7,848 nucleotides of DNA from Streptomyces sp. NRRL F-5122 (lineage in GTDB: Bacteria > Actinomycetota > Actinomycetes > Streptomycetales > Streptomycetaceae), in NCBI RefSeq assembly GCF_001507435.1, contig NZ_LMWH01000021.1, positions 1 through 7,848 of the forward strand, written 5' to 3'. Under the pieces are notes generated by a model that worked only from the letters and a program-made list of their open reading frames with translations, was not told the DNA's origin and did no database searches. Below are positions 6,812-7,848 of this stretch, one piece after another; position 1 is the stretch's first letter, and each line of letters begins with the position of its first letter. Both the position numbers and the translations under genes were made by a program.

Positions 6812-6840
6812 GTTCAGAGAAGCAGGCGTTTTCATGCTGG
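6812..6840. other. Right attachment junction (attR) of the 4.3-kb element
   Basis: The element arm is GTTCAGAGAA (6812-6821), then a 6-base spacer GCAGGC (6822-6827), then target sequence starting GTTTTCATG. The spacer on the minus strand is GCC TGC, the Ala-Cys codons of the conserved HENAC motif, so it belongs to the target gene. The arm matches the reverse complement of the left arm at 8 of 10 positions (shared GTTCAGnnAA). Confidence 0.6.
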
Positions 6841-6980
6841 CAAGGGGTTCCGTAAGGCCGGTCGCAGGTGCCGAGCGCGACCTTGCGCAGGCTGAAGTGG
6901 TCGCGGAAGTCCTGCCACTCGGTGTCGCTGGGCTCGCGGTACTCCTCGCTGGGACGGTGGGTCCGGCGCTGGTCGACGAA
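6822..6980 (-). pseudogene. TnpB-like tyrosine recombinase, proximal fragment of interrupted gene
   Basis: Exactly 53 minus-strand codons, with no stop, reading FVDQRRTHRPSEEYREPSD, EWQDFRDHFSLRKVALGT, then CDRPYGTPCQHENAC. This aligns closely with the TnpB-like protein in this window (RRRASRPGEEYRTPTEEEW, FEKRKVSIGTCACAFGSPCIHEHAC). It includes the first part of the Cys/His motif. At 6821/6822 it breaks into the element, and its continuation (VRCPMLR...) is at 2510. On the other side it is fused at about 6980 to the IS21-like fragment, so the catalytic domain is lost. The target was therefore already, or has since become, a dead gene. Confidence 0.75.
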
Positions 6981-7299
6981 CCTTGTACGGCTCCATCCGC
7001 GGTGAGGTCCGCACCGGTCGGCGGCGCGGGTAGGCACCGGCGAGGACAGAGCCTCACGGACCAGGCGACGATGAACGCCGTACTTCCGCGACAGAGCCCG
7101 GATCGACAGCTGCGCTGCCAGTTGTCCCGCCGGATCCGGTCGAACAGCTCTTGCTTGGACAAAGACATCCACAGCACCGCCCCTGCCGGAAGCCATAGGA
7201 ACCGTCTCACCGCAAGAGCCGAGGTGGGGCCACTTCGCCCCGTCACCACCCCTCAATGCGCTCGCGCGACCCACCAACTGGGGCCACCGCAGGCCAACA
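6981..7299 (-). pseudogene. IS21-family transposase (IstA) N-terminal remnant
   Basis: On the minus strand an ATG at 7168-7166 opens MSLSKQELFDRIRRDNWQR. After a one-base loss near 7112-7118 the sequence continues LSIRALSRKYGVHRRLVREA and SSPVPTR, and after a second indel near 7015-7030 RTSPRMEPYK. This is the N-terminal helix-turn-helix region of IS21-type IstA, about 63 codons of a protein usually over 400 residues. The catalytic core and istB are gone, and the sequence is fused to the recombinase fragment at about 6980. The leader between 7168 and about 7299 holds two copies of a GTGGCCCCA-type repeat (7225-7233 and 7278-7286 regions), as expected for the multiple terminal repeats of IS21 elements. 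A 5'-TG end at about 7299 is a guess. Confidence 0.65.
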
Positions 7300-7330
7300 T
7301 GCCGGGGCCGCTGAGCAACGTCAGGACCAC

Positions 7331-7426
7331 TCAGGTGATCGCGGACTCGGAGCGGGCAGGTCTGGTTTCGTAGTCCCCGGCGAGGCGCCGATAGGCGTTG
7401 ATGTGCGAGTACGTGTGCTCGTTCGT
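7331..7426 (-). pseudogene. Possible IS5-like transposase C-terminal remnant
   Basis: One minus-strand frame reads TNEHTYSHINAYRRLAGDYE then TRPARSESAIT before TGA 7333-7331. It then continues VVLTLLSGP in frame. The pattern SH..xxRRLxxDYE..P.RSEA resembles the C-terminal helix of IS5-type transposases, where a Trp often stands at the position now read as TGA. The upstream part is frameshifted and not recognisable, and the downstream part runs into the IS21-like end. The match is short, so the call is tentative. Confidence 0.35.
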
Positions 7427-7432
7427 CTACGG

Positions 7433-7848
7433 CTTCGGTTGAACTTGGGAGCCGTGCTGATCGGGATCTTTGTGGACGGTCTCCAGCTCGCGGTCGAGGA
7501 TTTGGGAAGTCGAGTCAATCAGGCGGTCGGTGAGGCCCTGGTTGGCTCAGACTGAGCTTGCATGATCGTGGCATGCGACCCAAAGACGCGGGCGTGTCCG
7601 CGCGGTCGTCCGTCGGCGCTGCTGCGGCGTAGCTGTGTCGGGTTTTTGTGGGTGTCAGGTTGTGGTGGGCCGGGCCGGGGGTGAAGTGACGATGGTGTCG
7701 GTGGTCCAGGCGAGCTCGCGCGACCGCCTGCTGCCGCCGCGCGGCTGACGGCTATTGGGCTGGGTGGACGGCTTGGATGCCGGTGCCAGCGTATGCCTTT
7801 GGTGTCAGGGTGAGTAGGAACCGGCCGGTGGGGTGGGTGGGGGAGGGG
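7433..7848. other. Non-coding or unrecognised stretch
   Basis: I see no convincing gene in this stretch of about 415 bases. A minus-strand open tail from the right edge to TAG 7754-7752 ends TPKAYAGTGIQAVHPAQ and could be the C-terminus of a gene outside the window. At 32 codons it is weak. Two short dyads lie at 7545-7557 (GCTCAG A CTGAGC) and 7560-7576 (GCATG/CATGC). A plus-strand ATG at 7573 gives only 19 codons. Confidence 0.4.
7830..7848 (+). repeat. G-quadruplex-forming motif
   Basis: Four G-runs (7830-7833, 7835-7837, 7839-7843, 7845-7848) are separated by single bases T, T and A. Single-base loops favour a very stable parallel quadruplex. The window ends inside the motif, so more runs may follow. 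Confidence 0.6.

Larger units (their letters stand above)
2511..6821 (+). mobile_element. Tn554-type tyrosine-recombinase transposon inserted in a recombinase gene
   Basis: A ~4.3-kb unit containing a TnpA-like recombinase, a TnpB-like recombinase split by a stop codon, and one small cargo gene, all on the plus strand. Its limits are seen directly: the minus-strand recombinase coding sequence is broken at 2510/2511 and resumes at 6822. There are no DDE-type terminal inverted repeats and no duplicated target. Instead the ends carry short recombinase arms around a 6-base spacer. The order of a ~400-residue and a long (~820-codon) tyrosine recombinase in overlapping genes resembles Tn554 tnpA-tnpB. 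A recognisable tnpC is not seen, and the small gene at 6311 occupies that place. Mobility now depends on whether the TGA-split TnpB still works. Confidence 0.7.

Noticed and set aside
6236..7249. Minus-strand frame of 337 codons as one gene
   Set aside because: Only its first ~19 codons are real (IS21 start). The rest is a shifted reading of the recombinase fragment and antisense of the cargo gene.
1209..7333. Reassigned TGA (Trp) code, because TGA interrupts three mobile genes
   Set aside because: Intact genes here use TGG for Trp and TGA as a normal stop (3829-3831). Two of the three cases are decayed pseudogenes with other frameshifts.
1..7848. CRISPR array, tRNA or rRNA genes
   Set aside because: No regularly spaced repeats and no tRNA-like or rRNA-like sequence were seen on either strand.
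7752..7848. C-terminus of a plasmid replication protein
   Set aside because: The 32-codon tail with TLTPKAYAG has only a faint resemblance and is too short to name.

Overview
The base composition, GTG starts and strong preference for G or C at third codon positions point to a high-GC actinomycete, most likely Streptomyces or a close relative. Apart from one enzyme gene at the left end, the window is an accessory region built from mobile elements nested in and abutting one another.

Layout. (1) 3-881 (+): alpha/beta-fold hydrolase of the epoxide-hydrolase type, possibly cut by the window edge, followed by a perfect 22-bp hairpin (940-988). (2) 1178-1850 (-): decayed C-terminal part of an IS1380-family transposase, which cuts off the end of a small unknown minus-strand gene (1850-2242). 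(3) 2287-2510 (-): C-terminal piece of a tyrosine recombinase gene. (4) 2511-6821 (+): a ~4.3-kb element with its own recombinase genes: a TnpA-like tyrosine recombinase (2590-3831), translationally coupled to a long TnpB-like recombinase (3828-6296) split by one in-frame TGA at 4767-4769, then a small cargo gene (6311-6778). (5) 6822-6980 (-): the preceding piece of the recombinase gene in (3). (6) 6981-7299 (-): start of an IS21-type transposase gene with frameshifts. (7) ~7331-7426 (-): tail of an IS5-like transposase. (8) 7433-7848: no convincing gene, ending in a G-quadruplex motif.

Main result. The pieces at 6822-6980 and 2287-2510 are two halves of one minus-strand recombinase gene, interrupted exactly between an Ala-Cys codon pair and the following Val codon in a conserved cysteine/histidine motif. 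The 4.3-kb element fills the gap. Joining its two ends in silico gives a textbook tyrosine-recombinase site: GTTCAGAGAA and TTGACTGAAC as imperfect inverted arms around a 6-bp spacer. The spacers at the two ends differ, as known for Tn554-type transposition. The element's own TnpB gene encodes the same Cys/His motif, but with synonymous changes and rare codons across the insertion point. This suggests that it avoids inserting into itself. It looks like a Tn554-type element that targets the recombinase genes of related elements.

Family names come from remembered motifs and pairwise comparison inside the window. No database search was possible.
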